This document shows, piece by piece, positions 1-11,455 of a DNA stretch of 64,000 bases. The translations under genes were made by a program, and so were the position numbers. Within the stretch, counting starts at the first letter, position 1. Every line of letters begins with the position of its first letter. The DNA is taken from contig NC_081555.1 in NCBI RefSeq assembly GCF_963082655.1, positions 25,292,776-25,356,775 on the forward strand. The letters run 5' to 3'. Under the pieces are notes generated by a model, which was given only the letters and a program-made list of their open reading frames with translations, was not told where the DNA came from and ran no database searches. The DNA is from Stomoxys calcitrans. Its lineage: Eukaryota > Arthropoda > Insecta > Diptera > Muscidae.

Positions 1-896
1 GGTTTAGATCAGACTAAATTTAGATATAGCTGCCATAAAGACCGATCTGCCGATAAAGGGTCTGAAGCCGTAAAAGGTTTATTTTTTATCCGATTTTGCT
101 GAAATTTAAAACAGTGAGTAGTTTTAGGTTTACCAACATCTGTCCCAAATATGGTTCAGATAGGACTATATTTAGATATAACTGGCATATAGACCGATCT
201 GCCGATAAAGGGTCTGAAGCCCGTAAAAGCTTTATTTTTTATCCGATTTTGCTGAAATTTGTAATAGTGGGTAGTTTAGGGTCTCCCGACATCCGCCTTA
301 AATATGGTTTGGATCGGACTATATCTAGAAATAGCTGCTATATAGACCGATCACCCGATAAAAGGTCTGAAACCCATAAAAGCATTATTTTTTATCCAAT
401 TTCACTGAAATTTTAAACAGTGAGTATTTTTAGGCCACCCGCCATCCGACCCAAATATGGTTTGGATCGGACCTTATCTAGAAATAGCTGCTATATAGAC
501 CGATCTCCCGATAAAGGGTCTGAAACCCATAAAAGCATTATTTTTTTAGCCAATTTCACTGAAATTTTAAACAGTGAGTAGTTTTAGGCCAACCGCCATC
601 CAAACCTTATATGGTCAAAATAGGACTGTATTTAGATATAGCTGTCATATAGACCGATATGCCGGTTAAGGGTCTGAAGCTCATAAAAAGCTTTATTTAT
701 TACCCGATTTTGTTGAAATTTTAAATACAAAATTCAACTGTGACGTATATTTATAAGACCGCTCAATGTGCGTGCGCAATTTGGGTGCATAAGTTATCCA
801 ATTTTCATAGGATTGCGATGAAGGGGGTTTACATACATATATACCCGAGGTGGTGGGTATCCAAAGTTCGGCCCGGTCGACCTTAATTCCTTTTTA
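1..896 (-). mobile_element. Tandem-repeat element with palindromic terminus, continues off the left edge
   Basis: Five units of 152-154 bp start with GACCGATC or similar at 40, 192, 344, 498 and 652; each contains TCCGATTTTGCTGAAATTT-like sequence. The right end, GTTCGGCCCGGTCGACC then TTTTTACTTGT, is the terminus of the family seen ten more times in this window. Confidence 0.7.
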
Positions 897-1779
897 CTTG
901 TTTGTAAAACAGCTCTATTTTGGTTATTTTTCCAGCCATTCGTGGTTAATGGGTTAAGTCTTAGTATTTGTTTCAGAGATGGAAAATGTTAAACCATAAC
1001 CAAATAAGTATTTACTTGTTTAAAAGTTGCACCTACCAAACTAAATATGTACTTACTAGAATAAAATCTAATAAAACACACATACGCGCGCACACACACA
1101 TACACTCACAACAAAAAGTTATAATTACCAAAAGATCATTAAAAACCAAGTTGTTGAGAAAAGAAACAAGGAAAACACCATAAAAATCAAAGCTTGAACT
1201 AAAAATTAAATTTTATATAAAAAAATCAAAAAAAAAATCTTAATTTCAAATTTTTTTTTGCTGTTTTCTTTGTTTTTTCTTTGTTTCGTAAAGAAAAAAT
1301 AGCATTTTGTTAATTTTAAATTACAGTTAATTTTATTTATTGATTTTCTTGTTTTTGTCTTAAAATTTGATGCATTTCTTTTATTTTTTTAATATAATTA
1401 TAATTTCTTGTTTTTCTTTTTTTTTTTAAGAAATTAAACTAAATTTAAAGCATTTTTCTTTATCAGGGGCTAAGGAAAGAAGGAAGGAGGACTTTAAACA
1501 AAAGAAAATATAAAGAAGCTGTAGGAGTAAGGGGGAGCTTACTTTTTTCCTATATATTTATATTTAATAAAAATATACAAAAAATTTTTATAAAACAGAA
1601 GAAACTAAAAAAGGTAATAAAAAAATGTAAAGCCTTTTTTAAACAAAGTATTTTTCCCAATGCTTAGCTGTGTTGTTCTTTATATTACAGAAAATAATAA
1701 GAGCTTGAGTTGTAATATTTAGTTGTTTTCTTATGAAGTTAAGAAAATACTGACAATGGAAGAAGAAATATATAAATTT
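896..1779. other. AT-rich interval, no gene seen
   Basis: Contains a short CA-type run near 1090-1115 and long T and A runs. On the minus strand an acceptor-like CCTTACTCCTACAG occurs near 1522-1535, in which a distal sgg C-terminal exon could begin, but the following frame is not convincing. Confidence 0.4.
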
Positions 1780-2200
1780 TTCAGACCAGGGTATGAATTA
1801 TTGCATACTTGCTCGAGTGTGCTTTCGTATCAAATGTAATTCCATCTCGTATTTAATGAATGTCATACTACTTTTGTAAACATTATGATCGATTTAAACA
1901 TTTGCATTCTAAAATTCCAAAAATTCACTTTCAACAGAGATATACATAATTCACAGTAGAGAGATTTCCAACGATTTTACTCATTCACGTACGGATTCTG
2001 GGACCGAATTACCGCATACGTGATTAAGTTCGCTTTCGTTTCGCATGAAATTTCATGAATTTAATGGTTGTTATACTACTTTATACACATTTTAATGTAA
2101 TTTTTTTATTTTTTTTTTTTAATATCAAAAACGCTTGTTCGTTTAGGAAATACATAATTCACAATAGAACGATTTTACACTTTCACATATGCGGCATTTC
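1780..2200. repeat. Direct duplication, about 207-bp step
   Basis: TTTAATGAATGTCATACTAC (near 1851) and TTTAATGGTTGTTATACTAC (near 2059), and ATACATAATTCACAGTAGAG and ATACATAATTCACAATAGAA, define two diverged copies. Confidence 0.65.
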
Positions 2201-3734
2201 GGCCACAGCTGATGATTTGTGACGAACGACTTGGGTTAGTTTGTTTTTTTTTCCAACTAAATCAGCTGTGTTTTCTCTTTAAACTACACCAAGTCAACGA
2301 TAGCTGTTCGTTACTGAGGCTAACTTTTTGTGGGCTTTGCCAATACTGTTATTAAGATTGTTGTCAATATAGTTTTCCATTCATAGTACTGTTTGTCTGG
2401 TACATTATTGCCATACTCTAAGGCCTCTTATTATTTTCTGTGTGAAATAAATTTAACATAAAAAAATAATGTTGATGCTTATAAGCGGGGTATAGGTTTA
2501 CATCTTATAACAAATAATAATTAAAAAAAATAGATTTAGATAACTTTTGGTTTTAAGTATACTTTTGTGTATTCTCAACTAATAAAAAAAAAAAATATGG
2601 GTATTTATTGTTTATTATCTCATTAAATAAAATATTTAAGTTTTTATTATCAAGAGCTTAAAAACAAGTTACACATTGGTTAATTTTTGCAAGGGGCAGG
2701 GAAAAACTTTTTTTATTATATATATAAACAAAATAGTGAAAGGTGAAAAAAACTAAAATTAAATCTTTTGACTAAATCAAAAATAGTTTTACAAACAATG
2801 ACAAAAGCAGTAGAAGGAAAAACTAAAATTACAAGACCAAAAATATATAAAGCTAAAAAAAACTATTTTATTTATTTATTTTTTTTTTTGTTTCATGAAT
2901 TAAAATTAAAATTATATGTGTTGTAGTTTGCTATTCTTTTTCATATATATCCATAGCGATATATATAAAAGCTTGTATATATAAATAATTATTATAATGG
3001 GTTATAATAATGTATGAAAAAAAGTTGTAGTAGAGAACTATTATTGTTTGTTTTTGTTTTTGTTTTTTTTTTTAATTTGAATATTTAATAATGCCACTAT
3101 GAATCTGCAAAAGAATTGAAAAAGAAAAAAAGATTCAAAATAGAAAATAAAATCACAAACATATAAAAAATGGAATTTTATTGCTTAAAGTGACAAAATA
3201 AATGTTTGAACGAAAATGAAATAGTAATAACTGAAAACAATTTTTATCTTGTTGAACTGAACAAAGAGAAAAACGCAACGGAAAATTGATTGACTTGTTT
3301 TTTTTTTTTAATTTGAGATTGATTGGGCGCATTGTGCCCTTGGAGCTTGCATAAAAATAAAACATTAACAAGAAAATGAATAAATAAATAAGGCAAAATG
3401 ATGTAACAACAAGCAAGCATGCACATAATGTAGAAAAAAACTAGTATGTAACTCAGTAAGCACACAAGTATACAAAACAGCAAAGAAAGGCAACACTTAA
3501 AAAGCTATAATGAAATCAAAAAGTACCGCAATTTGTCGAACAAAAAATCGTTTGCACTAACGATAATGTTATTCTTTAATTCTAGTTAACAGAAATCGTT
3601 ATCGTTTTTTTTTTGTCTGTGGCAACTCTAGTCAAAACAATGAAAAGCACAAAGAGGAATCGACAAAATTAGTAAATAATTCTTGTCATTACCTCAAATT
3701 ATTCTTTTATTAATTTAGAAACTTCGCAAATCTA
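2201..3734. other. AT-rich interval, no gene seen
   Basis: Homopolymer-rich DNA with a small inverted pair (CACAGCTGAT near 2204 and ATCAGCTGTG near 2262). It could include sgg 3' UTR sequence, but I see no stop-codon exon. Confidence 0.4.
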
Positions 3735-4026
3735 AAAAAGTTGAGATGTGTTAAGTTCGGCCGTGTCGAACTTTGGATACCCACCACAATGGATATATTA
3801 ATCATTTTATTTTATTATAACTCCATGAATATGGATTCATAGTTATATCTTTATAGGGGCTGTTCTCGTATTTTATTCAGGTCCCGAGAATTCTAATAGT
3901 TTCAGCGAAATCAGAAAATAAATTCGCTTTTTATGGAATAAAGACCCTAAATTGTAACATCGGTCTATATAACAGCTATATCTATAAAGTCGATATGGAT
4001 CATATTTGGATCGGATGTCGGGAGGT
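3735..4026 (+). mobile_element. Palindrome-ended tandem-repeat element, partial
   Basis: Starts TTAAGTTCGGCCGTGTCGAA and GGATACCCACCACAATGG; runs into CGGTCTATATAACAGCTATA and stops at the LINE remnant. Confidence 0.6.
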
Positions 4027-4480
4027 TAGGTTTAAGTGGCAGTCTGCTATCAGATTCACTTAGACGTTTTCGTCCATTGTTATACCACAGGAACAGAAGA
4101 AGGAAGATGCCTTCTAGTTCCTACCGTTGAACCATCCAGATCGCTTTAAAGAGTCCAATAACTTGCGAATGTTCACATCCGCTAAATCAGACAGGTTCTC
4201 AGAGAAAAGAGAACCTAAAGTGGAACGCCTTCTGCGGGACACACACATACACTATAGCCTCTTCTTCCTCGATGTCCCTACAGCTTCTGCAAAAGTCGTT
4301 GTTGGTAACCTTCAGTCTGTCAGCATGTTTTTCCGATTAGACAGTGACCTGTCATGACGGACACAATGACTGAGACATCTGTTCTAGCCAAAGACAGCAA
4401 AGCAGTAGACCTCTTCAAATTTAGTTTAGGCCACATAGTTTTGCGACCTCTTTTCATCTACCATTCATTGTCCTTCGGGC
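4027..4480 (-). pseudogene. LINE ORF2 C-terminus and 3' tail, decayed
   Basis: The minus strand encodes RRRRSTLGSLFSENLSDLAD, then VNIRKLLDSLKRSGWFN, the end of a Jockey/R1-type ORF2. A 3' tail follows toward 4027 with GTCTAAGTGAATCTGATAG and CTGCCACTT. A stretch upstream (FCRSCRDIEEE-like) is broken by frameshifts. The tail resembles that of the SINE at 23165-23335. Confidence 0.6.
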
Positions 4481-4499
4481 CTGGTCCTGAAAACTTAGC

Positions 4500-5440
4500 T
4501 TACATGCCGCTAGAGGCATACTGAATGTAATGTTACACCTAATGCCTCTGGACATTGTGGCTATACAAATTGTATCGACCGCTGCTATGAGGAAATGGGA
4601 GCTTTCTCTTTGGTTAAGTAGCTGCAACGGGCACAGTGTTATCATTGACACAATGCTCTATACCAAAGGCAGTCTAAGCCTTTATTTAAAAAAATGGAGT
4701 AGCTCACTTGTAAAAGAAGATACATAGACTTCTTTACGGATAGTTCCATAATAGACGACTACGTGGACTTTGGGTTTTACTCCGAAGAACTGGGCATGGA
4801 AAATGTTAGGTTAGGTTGGAGAGCCAGTGACTATTTATTTGTTTGTAGCCACATGTCTATATGTGGAGGTGGCAATTCTCGTCTAGCTCTTATATGTAGG
4901 TGAATTCAAAAGCCGCCTTTGGCTGTCTCGCAAATCTCTCAAAGAGATGAATGAACTGCTTTAAATTCACCTGTTTTGGGTGCCGGGACACAAAGATATC
5001 CTAGGGAATTGAAGAGCACACGAGCTTAGAAGACTAGGATATACGATACAAATTCTAGGATAACTAGACTCTTTGGGTATGCCTCTCACTACATGCAAGT
5101 TAATTTTTGGATATACGGCCCAAAAGGCATGGAATGATAGATGGGAGGCTGTCAATGCTTCAAGATTGTGTGGCCAAGGCTAAGCTTGACGATGTTTACT
5201 GCTTTGCTGTCAGGGCAGAAGAGTTACTAATGTGATGGTGTTCGCTTTGACAGATTACTGTCTCATTGTAAAACATGATACTAAACTAAAGGCTTCTGCA
5301 GAAGAAGTTCTGCATTGGCAAGCAGAAGAAAAAGTTGCACTTTAGGTATGTTTTGGGAAGTTGTCTGAATTAGCGGATATTATTATTATTAGATTTCTAG
5401 AGCTATTGTAGTTCAATGGAAGAAGATAGATAGATAGAAA
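4500..5440 (+). pseudogene. LINE ORF2 remnant with RNase H piece
   Basis: The plus strand carries MRKWELSLWLSSCNGHS near 4590 and WVPGHKDI-x-GN near 4977, the hallmark of the LINE RNase H domain. It then has GMPLTTCKLIF, KAWNDRW and finally SELAD-IIIIRFLELL near 5365-5400. Several stops and shifts break it. It faces the minus-strand copy at 4027-4480 and belongs to a similar lineage. Confidence 0.6.
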
Positions 5441-5449
5441 AAACATAAC

Positions 5450-6500
5450 CTTCCATAGACTAGTTTCCTGGCAGTCTCAACAATATGCTATTTGCAAGTA
5501 CATCGGAGAAGACCCCGGACACCAGGGGATCTATACCCCTTATTGTGCACAAATTTGTGCATGTGCACAAGAACATAAGCCCATAGGCTTGGAAATATTA
5601 CGCACACCGCTGCATGTGCCCAACATTGTTCTATAGTAATTTATGGGATGCTCTGTTCGTTCGAGAGAGAAAAAAAATGAGAATGTTGTAGCCAACTCAG
5701 ATAATGCTGTCATAATGGTGAAAGGGATATTTCCCTCTACTATTAAGAACCTCATTAGAATAGGCAAAGTCCAATAGGCATAATATTAAACCCAGCTAGA
5801 CTATTTACCACAAGAAGGATGATTGAAGTTTTTGAAAGACTAATACTCGCCATAATAACAATCAACGGGGATACTAAGGTGACTCAGTAGGCTGTGGATT
5901 TGGCTGTGAGATCAATGCATTTAAAGGAGTGATCATGAGAAAGGGTGTTAAGCCATACTGGGTTCCCGGCAATAGAACGGTGGAGTGAAATGCTAATGCC
6001 CATAAACTGGCTTGGAATGGACACTGATAATCTAAGGAGAAACTCAGAGGGAGTGGTTGAGCCAGGGGGCGTAAAACAGATGACTATAATTAAGGGAAAA
6101 GAAATGCTCAATATAGGGTTCATGAAGTCGAAATCGATGCAATTAAAGAGAAAGTGAAATGTATTGGAAAAGACAGACATGTTTAAGAATTCAAAAGGTT
6201 GCTAAATATTTTAAAATACATCTAGGGAAATGTACATCGGATTGCAAGACCCAGAGTGTCTTACAGGTTTCAGGTGTCTTAGAATGGGAAAGGAAAGATA
6301 GATCTCTAACAAAGCAATGAATCTCAGTGATGTGAAAAGGGGTAAGAGATAGGGTGTTGAATACCTATATAAGTTATACAGTATGCTGTAATTGCATAGA
6401 ATAGACACTTCACTTAGCATTTGCCCTGAACTTGCTTATGGGCAAGTATTTGATATAACAATATGCCGAGAGGCACACAACAATTACATTTAACAAGGTT
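5450..6500 (+). pseudogene. Second LINE RNase H-region remnant
   Basis: Near 5945 the plus strand reads KPYWVPGNRTVE, stop, NANAHKLAWNGH. This is a decayed RNase H block (WVPGH...GNE.AD.LA). The flanks show no continuous frame. Confidence 0.4.
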
Positions 6501-6985
6501 TTAGGACATTTAAGAACAATGAAACATACAAAAGATTTGTAAGGATTGATGTCCAGTAGTGTCTAAGAGAAGATTTTGGCCCCCAATACTAGGGAATTAT
6601 GAAAAACGACAGATGCTGACCTTCGTAAACTAAAACCTCTTCAACGTTTCGCATGATTAAAGAGAAGAGCCTACGACTATTTCACATTATTTCGTTTCTA
6701 TGGTTAGGTAATGAGCAAAATCTTCAAACTTCGTAGAGGAACTCTTGTTTCATTTGAAATCTTATCAATTCTCTAGTTTAAGATTCATAGCATACAATAA
6801 AAGCAACTATATAAACTTGAATACCAACACCATGAGATAGTTGAAGACCATATAAATACAACAAATTCAAAGCATGCCTTTTTGAATAGAATTTTTTTTG
6901 CAAGGAATAGTTGTTAACAACTATGGTTATACGAATGGCGGTAATTGTGAAATGAAACTAAACAAAGGGACATTATGGAGAGTGA

Positions 6986-7191
6986 CTAACCTGTAGCTGC
7001 TTGCGCTGCAGCTCCCGGCGTAGTATTATTGGCCGTAGCAGCTGCACTTGTGGCATTTGCTGAGGATGAACCAGCAGCAGCGGAAGCTGTTGCACCACCA
7101 CCTTCACCACCAGCGCCAGCAGTACGGTGTGCGCTATTCTGCAGATGTTTTGGCAACAATTGTGGTATTAAACTTGGTTGTATTGAAAGTT
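6986..7191 (-). CDS. sgg: Shaggy/GSK-3 C-terminal tail exon
   Basis: The exon begins ELSIQPSLIPQLLPKHLQN, the conserved end of fly Sgg, followed by a Gly/Ala/Ser-rich tail of about 45 residues (GAGGEGGGATASAAAG and similar). As drawn it ends with TAG at 6988-6986 after Ala-Thr-Gly, giving a 964-residue long form. The last codons also form an excellent donor, ACAG|GTTAGT, after 6991. The exon may therefore be spliced in phase 1 to a further C-terminal exon beyond the window or too small for me to see. Drosophila sgg also varies at this end. Confidence 0.9.
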
Positions 7192-7269
7192 CTGTAAAAA
7201 CCAAAGTAATAGGTAATTATATTTGAGTCAATCTTCTTTAATTCTTTTAATTTCTTTCTTTAAACTTAC

Positions 7270-7459
7270 CATGTTCTGTAAAATTGAATAGTGGCGGCAT
7301 TTCCCTTCCATTTGGTAATGTATGATTACCTTCTTGGCGCAGTTCATCGAAGAATGGATGGGCACATGCTTTCAATGGTGTTATACGTGCACTTGGTGTA
7401 TATTCCAAAAGTTGCGATACCAAATTTATAGCTTCTGGTGGAGTGCGTATACGGAAAAC
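7270..7459 (-). CDS. sgg: Shaggy/GSK-3 kinase exon 6 (end of kinase domain)
   Basis: A 190-bp exon encodes [15 protein letters not shown] onward to PPLFNFTEH plus one base. It includes the invariant kinase Arg in [19 protein letters not shown] (subdomain XI) and closes the catalytic domain. The acceptor is tttatag|G in phase 0 and the donor CATG|GTAAG in phase 1. A 78-bp intron leads to the C-terminal exon. Confidence 0.97.
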
Positions 7460-8135
7460 CTATAAAGGAAAGGTTGATTTTGTTGTAGGGTTGTTGGTTG
7501 TTAAAAATTAGACATTCATAAGGCGCGTCAAGTGAAAAAGAAACTCATTAAATGTCATGGGAGTTAAGTGAGATTCAATTTCGAATTGGTTAGGGGATAT
7601 CGGCTTTTTTTTAGTAAGGGGAAGGAGGTGTTAGATGGAGTAGACAGGCAGGTAATTAAGGTTTTTAGTAGAATTTTCAACATTTTCATAATATGCAGCA
7701 TCAAAAAGTTAATCAAACAAAATTTAATAAAATCGTTTTGTGATTTTTTCTTTGGCTGGGGGGGAGAGAGGAGAAGAAAAAAACTGTTGGCAAAATTTCG
7801 GGGTTTTAAACATAATTTTAAAATTAAAAAGTGATTTAAGCTAGAATAATTTGTTGTGCAAACAAAACAGGCAAATAAGGCCAAAAAGTCTTAAGTTATT
7901 TATAAAGCAAATGAGATGTTCTAAAAGCAACTAAGTTTGTTTTGCTGTATTCAAACCTAAATGTGACTAATCGACTATTTAACGGGATATTGTATGTTAT
8001 CCAAGGCAATATTGTAATATTGGGTGTAGGACCTCTGATATGCTCTCTAAAGAGCTTTGTATAACGATTAATTGCAATTTCTTCGGCTACGATTCGATTA
8101 CAACCGATAACTTACTTAGTGGTCTTAAAGTAACA

Positions 8136-8355
8136 AATAAAAACCGACTTAATAATATTCTGTAGAATTTTAAATTCGCAGGACTATTTATAATTCACGA
8201 TCGTGGGCAATAATTATCGATAACAGTTGAGTGCCATAGCAAATTCTCGACAAAAGCTAATAAAAACCGACTTAATAATATTCTGTAGATTTTAAATTCG
8301 GAAGACTATTTATAATTCACAATAGCAGGTATAAACTATCGATAACAGTTGAGAA
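8136..8355. repeat. Direct duplication, 123-bp step
   Basis: AATAAAAACCGACTTAATAA occurs at 8136 and 8259, each followed by TTCTGTAGA, ACTATTTATAATTCAC and ATCGATAACAGTTGAG. Confidence 0.85.
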
Positions 8356-8469
8356 CCTTCGATAGTTCTAGAATATATCCTCTATATAGAGCCTTACATA
8401 GCACACCATTTTAAGATGCTCGAGCTATTTTTATATAACAATCGATAAAATTTGATAACTCACATATTA

Positions 8470-9025
8470 GAGCTGACAATCTATGGATATTTGCAACATT
8501 CAATATTGTCGATATTTCTAATAATAAATATCGATATTATCGCCAATTTTTTATCAAATATATTTAAAACGAAAAACGATAGAAGCAATTTCAATGCATT
8601 GGCCGTCTAAAACCAAATTTAATAAAGTCAGTTGGAAATCATGAGAGAAATCATTGCACAAAATTTTAGCCCAGTCGAATGAAAATTGCACCCTCTGTTC
8701 GGTCAAGAAGTAAAATCGGAAGATTTAATAACAAAGCCTAAAATAGGTTATGGGCCGATTCAAATAATACTTGAAATACTCAACAAGAAGAGCGATGAGA
8801 AATGTATGATTGCGATATATTCAGGATCGGATCGCTAATTTTTTGTTCAATTTTGCAAATAGTGGAAATTTGCCGAAAGTATCGATAGGAAAAATATCAA
8901 TTGATATTTAGCCATAAACTAAAATATCGATAGTGTCATCGATATTTTGCCATTAACGATAGTATCGATATTTATTATTACAACTATCGAAAATATCGAA
9001 TGTTGCGATTATCGATAGTTTGCCA
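8470..9025. promoter_or_regulatory. Cluster of ATCGATA / TATCGATA motifs
   Basis: At least ten CGATA-type sites occur, including TATCGATAG near 8881, 8931 and 9014 and TATCGATAT near 8964. TATCGATA is the DRE site bound in flies by DREF and, in CGATA form, by BEAF-32. The cluster is in the sgg intron between kinase exons 5 and 6, just before the LINE insertion. It may instead be repeat-derived. Confidence 0.4.
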
Positions 9026-9482
9026 ACTCTAGCTCGAGATCATATTCAATGCTTTCTATTCAAAGAATAGCATAGCAAAGAAAGTTGAGCAAGTGTGTGT
9101 TGTTGTTCGAAACACTTTTACTGGCTAGTGTATCATTAATAATAACTTCACCAGCACCTTTATCAAATTGATTAAGGTGCCCTACATACCCAAAGACTAT
9201 TGAGTAACGCGTAGAGCACGCATTTGCTTTGGAACAGGGCTTAATAATTGTTTACAGATTGATAGAGTTCAATTATTTTGAATAATATCCGATTACATGC
9301 GATAGTATTCAATAACAAGCGATAATTTCCATTTTGATCTTTGCAGAGTATAACATAATCCGAATGACTATATAAAACACACGATAACATACAATAAAAC
9401 CCGTTTTGGTTTAGAAGTAATGAAGAGCCTTTTATGAAGGCTCTATGTAGGCTTGTTTACAGCATTTAATTACTATTGGCTC

Positions 9483-11455
9483 CGTGACTGATCCGAAGAG
9501 ATGCGCCAGGTTGTTCAACCGTCAATTTATCGTGCATCCCGAGAGAGACAGGGCAAGGAGGAGAGCCATTCGCCGTATTCGTGGTCTCCGAGCCGATGAA
9601 CAGCCATCACAATTTACCGTGGGCGAAGTTACAAATGTCATCCGTGGCGCCAAATCTTCCAAGGCGTTGGGCCCCGACGGAATCTCTACATTGATGCTGA
9701 AGAATCTGGATTTACCTGGAGTTGAGTACCTTACCACTGTCCTTAACCTGTCATTGAACACTCTTATAGTTCCCGATGTCTGGAAAATGGGCAGAGTGAT
9801 CCCGCTACTGAAGCCTGGTAAAGACCCGAGTTTGGGGGAGTCGTACAGACCGATCTCCCTTCTCTCACCAGTGGCTAAGACGCTTGAGGCATTACTCCTC
9901 CCGAGCCTCGTAGGAGAATTTCCATTCGCCGAGCATCAACACGGATTTCGGAGACTGCACAGCACAACAACAGCTTTGCATGCCATCACCACACACATTG
10001 GCCGTGGCTTCAATCAACCCAGGCCATGTGATAGGACGGTCCTCGTGGCATTGGACCTATCGAAGGCATTCGACACGGTCAGCCATGCCAAATTATTTGA
10101 GGACATCGCCAACACGTCCCTCCAGCCAGGCCTTAAACGTTGGGTCGCGAATTATCTGTGTGGCCGCCAGTCATTTGTGGAATTTAGGGATAAGAAGTCA
10201 AAACACCGTAGAGTGAAACAGGGAGTTCCCCAAGGCGGGGTGATATCTCCGGCTCTGTTTAACCTCTACCTTTCCTCCATCCCACCTCCTCCAGACGGCA
10301 TAGAGATCGTATCATATGCGGACGACTGTACGATCTTGGCATCAGGCCCCCCACCCATTGATGACATCTGCGATAGGCTGAACGTCTACCTCAACGAGCT
10401 TGCCTCATATTTCGCTGCAAGAAATCTGAAGATATCCGCCACCAAATCTTCAGCCACACTGTTCACTACAAATACGCGTGAGGTGAATTCTGAGCTGACT
10501 GTGATGGTCGATGGAGAATTGATTCCGACCATCAAGTGTCCCAAAATACTTGGCGTCACATTTGACAGCTCCTACACCTTCTCCCCACATGCCACAGCAA
10601 TCTGCAATAAAGTCAAAAGTAGAAACAAGGTCCTCAAGTCACTCGCCGGCAGCACTTGGGGTGCAGACAAAGAAACCTTGTTGACCACGTACAAAGCAAT
10701 TGGCCGGTCTGTGGTAAGTTATGCAGCGCCAGTGTGGTCACGTCAGCTTTGTGACACGCAGTGGAATAATATTCAGATCTGTCAGAATGCCGCCCTCCGA
10801 ACTGCGACAGGCTGCCTCCTTAGTTCTCATGTGGACCACCTCCACCAGGAGACAAAGATCCTACCAGTGCGAAGACATAACTACATGCTGTCTAAGCAAT
10901 ACCTTTTGGGCTGTTATCGCAGAAATCATCCAAATCATCATCTTGTGGATAGATACCCACCGCCCAGAAGCCTTAAGGTAGATCTACATGATCTAGAGCG
11001 TGAGGTCCAGCGCTACAAGAGAGAACCTCTAGATCAAGCGGCATATCAAGCGGGTCTGAACAACATTCATGCAGACACGGTAGCAGACGCGTTAACTGGC
11101 TACCGGGTGAATGTAGTCCTTGGAGTACGACCGCCACCCATTGCACCCGAAGAAATCGACCTCCCCCGGCAAACCAGAGTGATTCTGGCTCAATTACGTT
11201 CCGGCAGATGCAGCCGCCTCAATTCCCACAGAGCTAGGATTGATGCCGACGTGCAAGATGTATGTCCCGACTGTAACCAGGGACCGCACGATACACGTCA
11301 CCTGTTTAACTGCCCGGCCAGACCCACTCGACTCAGACCCAGATCCCTGTGGACGCACCCCATCTTAGTCGCGGAGTTCCTGGGTCTTAACACTCAACAG
11401 AATCAAGCAGACGAAAGATAGTACACAATAAACTGCTACAACAACAACAACAACA
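9483..11455 (+). mobile_element. 5'-truncated non-LTR retrotransposon insertion with target-site duplication
   Basis: The insertion is bounded by an 11-bp duplication, ACTATTGGCTC, at 9472-9482 and again at 11456-11466. It ends in a CAA-repeat tail (ACAACAACAACAACA) instead of poly(A). The 5' end is cut inside the coding region, the usual result of incomplete target-primed reverse transcription. The intact duplication and open frame suggest a recent insertion into the sgg intron between kinase exons 5 and 6. Confidence 0.92.
9484..11421 (+). CDS. Non-LTR retrotransposon reverse transcriptase, C-terminal part of ORF2 (LOA/Jockey-like)
   Basis: A 645-codon open frame begins at the truncation point (a GTG, not a true start) and lacks the endonuclease domain. 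RT blocks follow in order: SKALGPDGIS near residue 60, GESYRPISLLS near 120, LVALDLSKAFDTV with the first catalytic Asp at 191, GVPQGGVISPALFNLYL near 250, and the active site YADD at 278-281. A thumb region follows, then a Cys/His motif, CPDC-x6-H-x3-H-x4-C, at about 595-613, typical of the C-terminus of these elements. There is no RNase H domain. A degraded relative lies at 15125-15725 on the opposite strand. Clade placement (LOA-like) is from motif memory. Confidence 0.88.
   Translation: MTDPKRCARLFNRQFIVHPERDRARRRAIRRIRGLRADEQPSQFTVGEVTNVIRGAKSSKALGPDGISTLMLKNLDLPGVEYLTTVLNLSLNTLIVPDVWKMGRVIPLLKPGKDPSLGESYRPISLLSPVAKTLEALLLPSLVGEFPFAEHQHGFRRLHSTTTALHAITTHIGRGFNQPRPCDRTVLVALDLSKAFDTVSHAKLFEDIANTSLQPGLKRWVANYLCGRQSFVEFRDKKSKHRRVKQGVPQGGVISPALFNLYLSSIPPPPDGIEIVSYADDCTILASGPPPIDDICDRLNVYLNELASYFAARNLKISATKSSATLFTTNTREVNSELTVMVDGELIPTIKCPKILGVTFDSSYTFSPHATAICNKVKSRNKVLKSLAGSTWGADKETLLTTYKAIGRSVVSYAAPVWSRQLCDTQWNNIQICQNAALRTATGCLLSSHVDHLHQETKILPVRRHNYMLSKQYLLGCYRRNHPNHHLVDRYPPPRSLKVDLHDLEREVQRYKREPLDQAAYQAGLNNIHADTVADALTGYRVNVVLGVRPPPIAPEEIDLPRQTRVILAQLRSGRCSRLNSHRARIDADVQDVCPDCNQGPHDTRHLFNCPARPTRLRPRSLWTHPILVAEFLGLNTQQNQADER

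Noticed and set aside
1440..1535. Possible last sgg exon after an acceptor-like CTCCTACAG on the minus strand
   Set aside because: The phase fits, but the short frame (about 17 codons, hydrophobic) has no resemblance to known Sgg ends and the region is simple T-rich DNA.
7029..7226. Plus-strand 65-codon Ala/Pro-rich ORF
   Set aside because: Antisense shadow of the sgg C-terminal exon.
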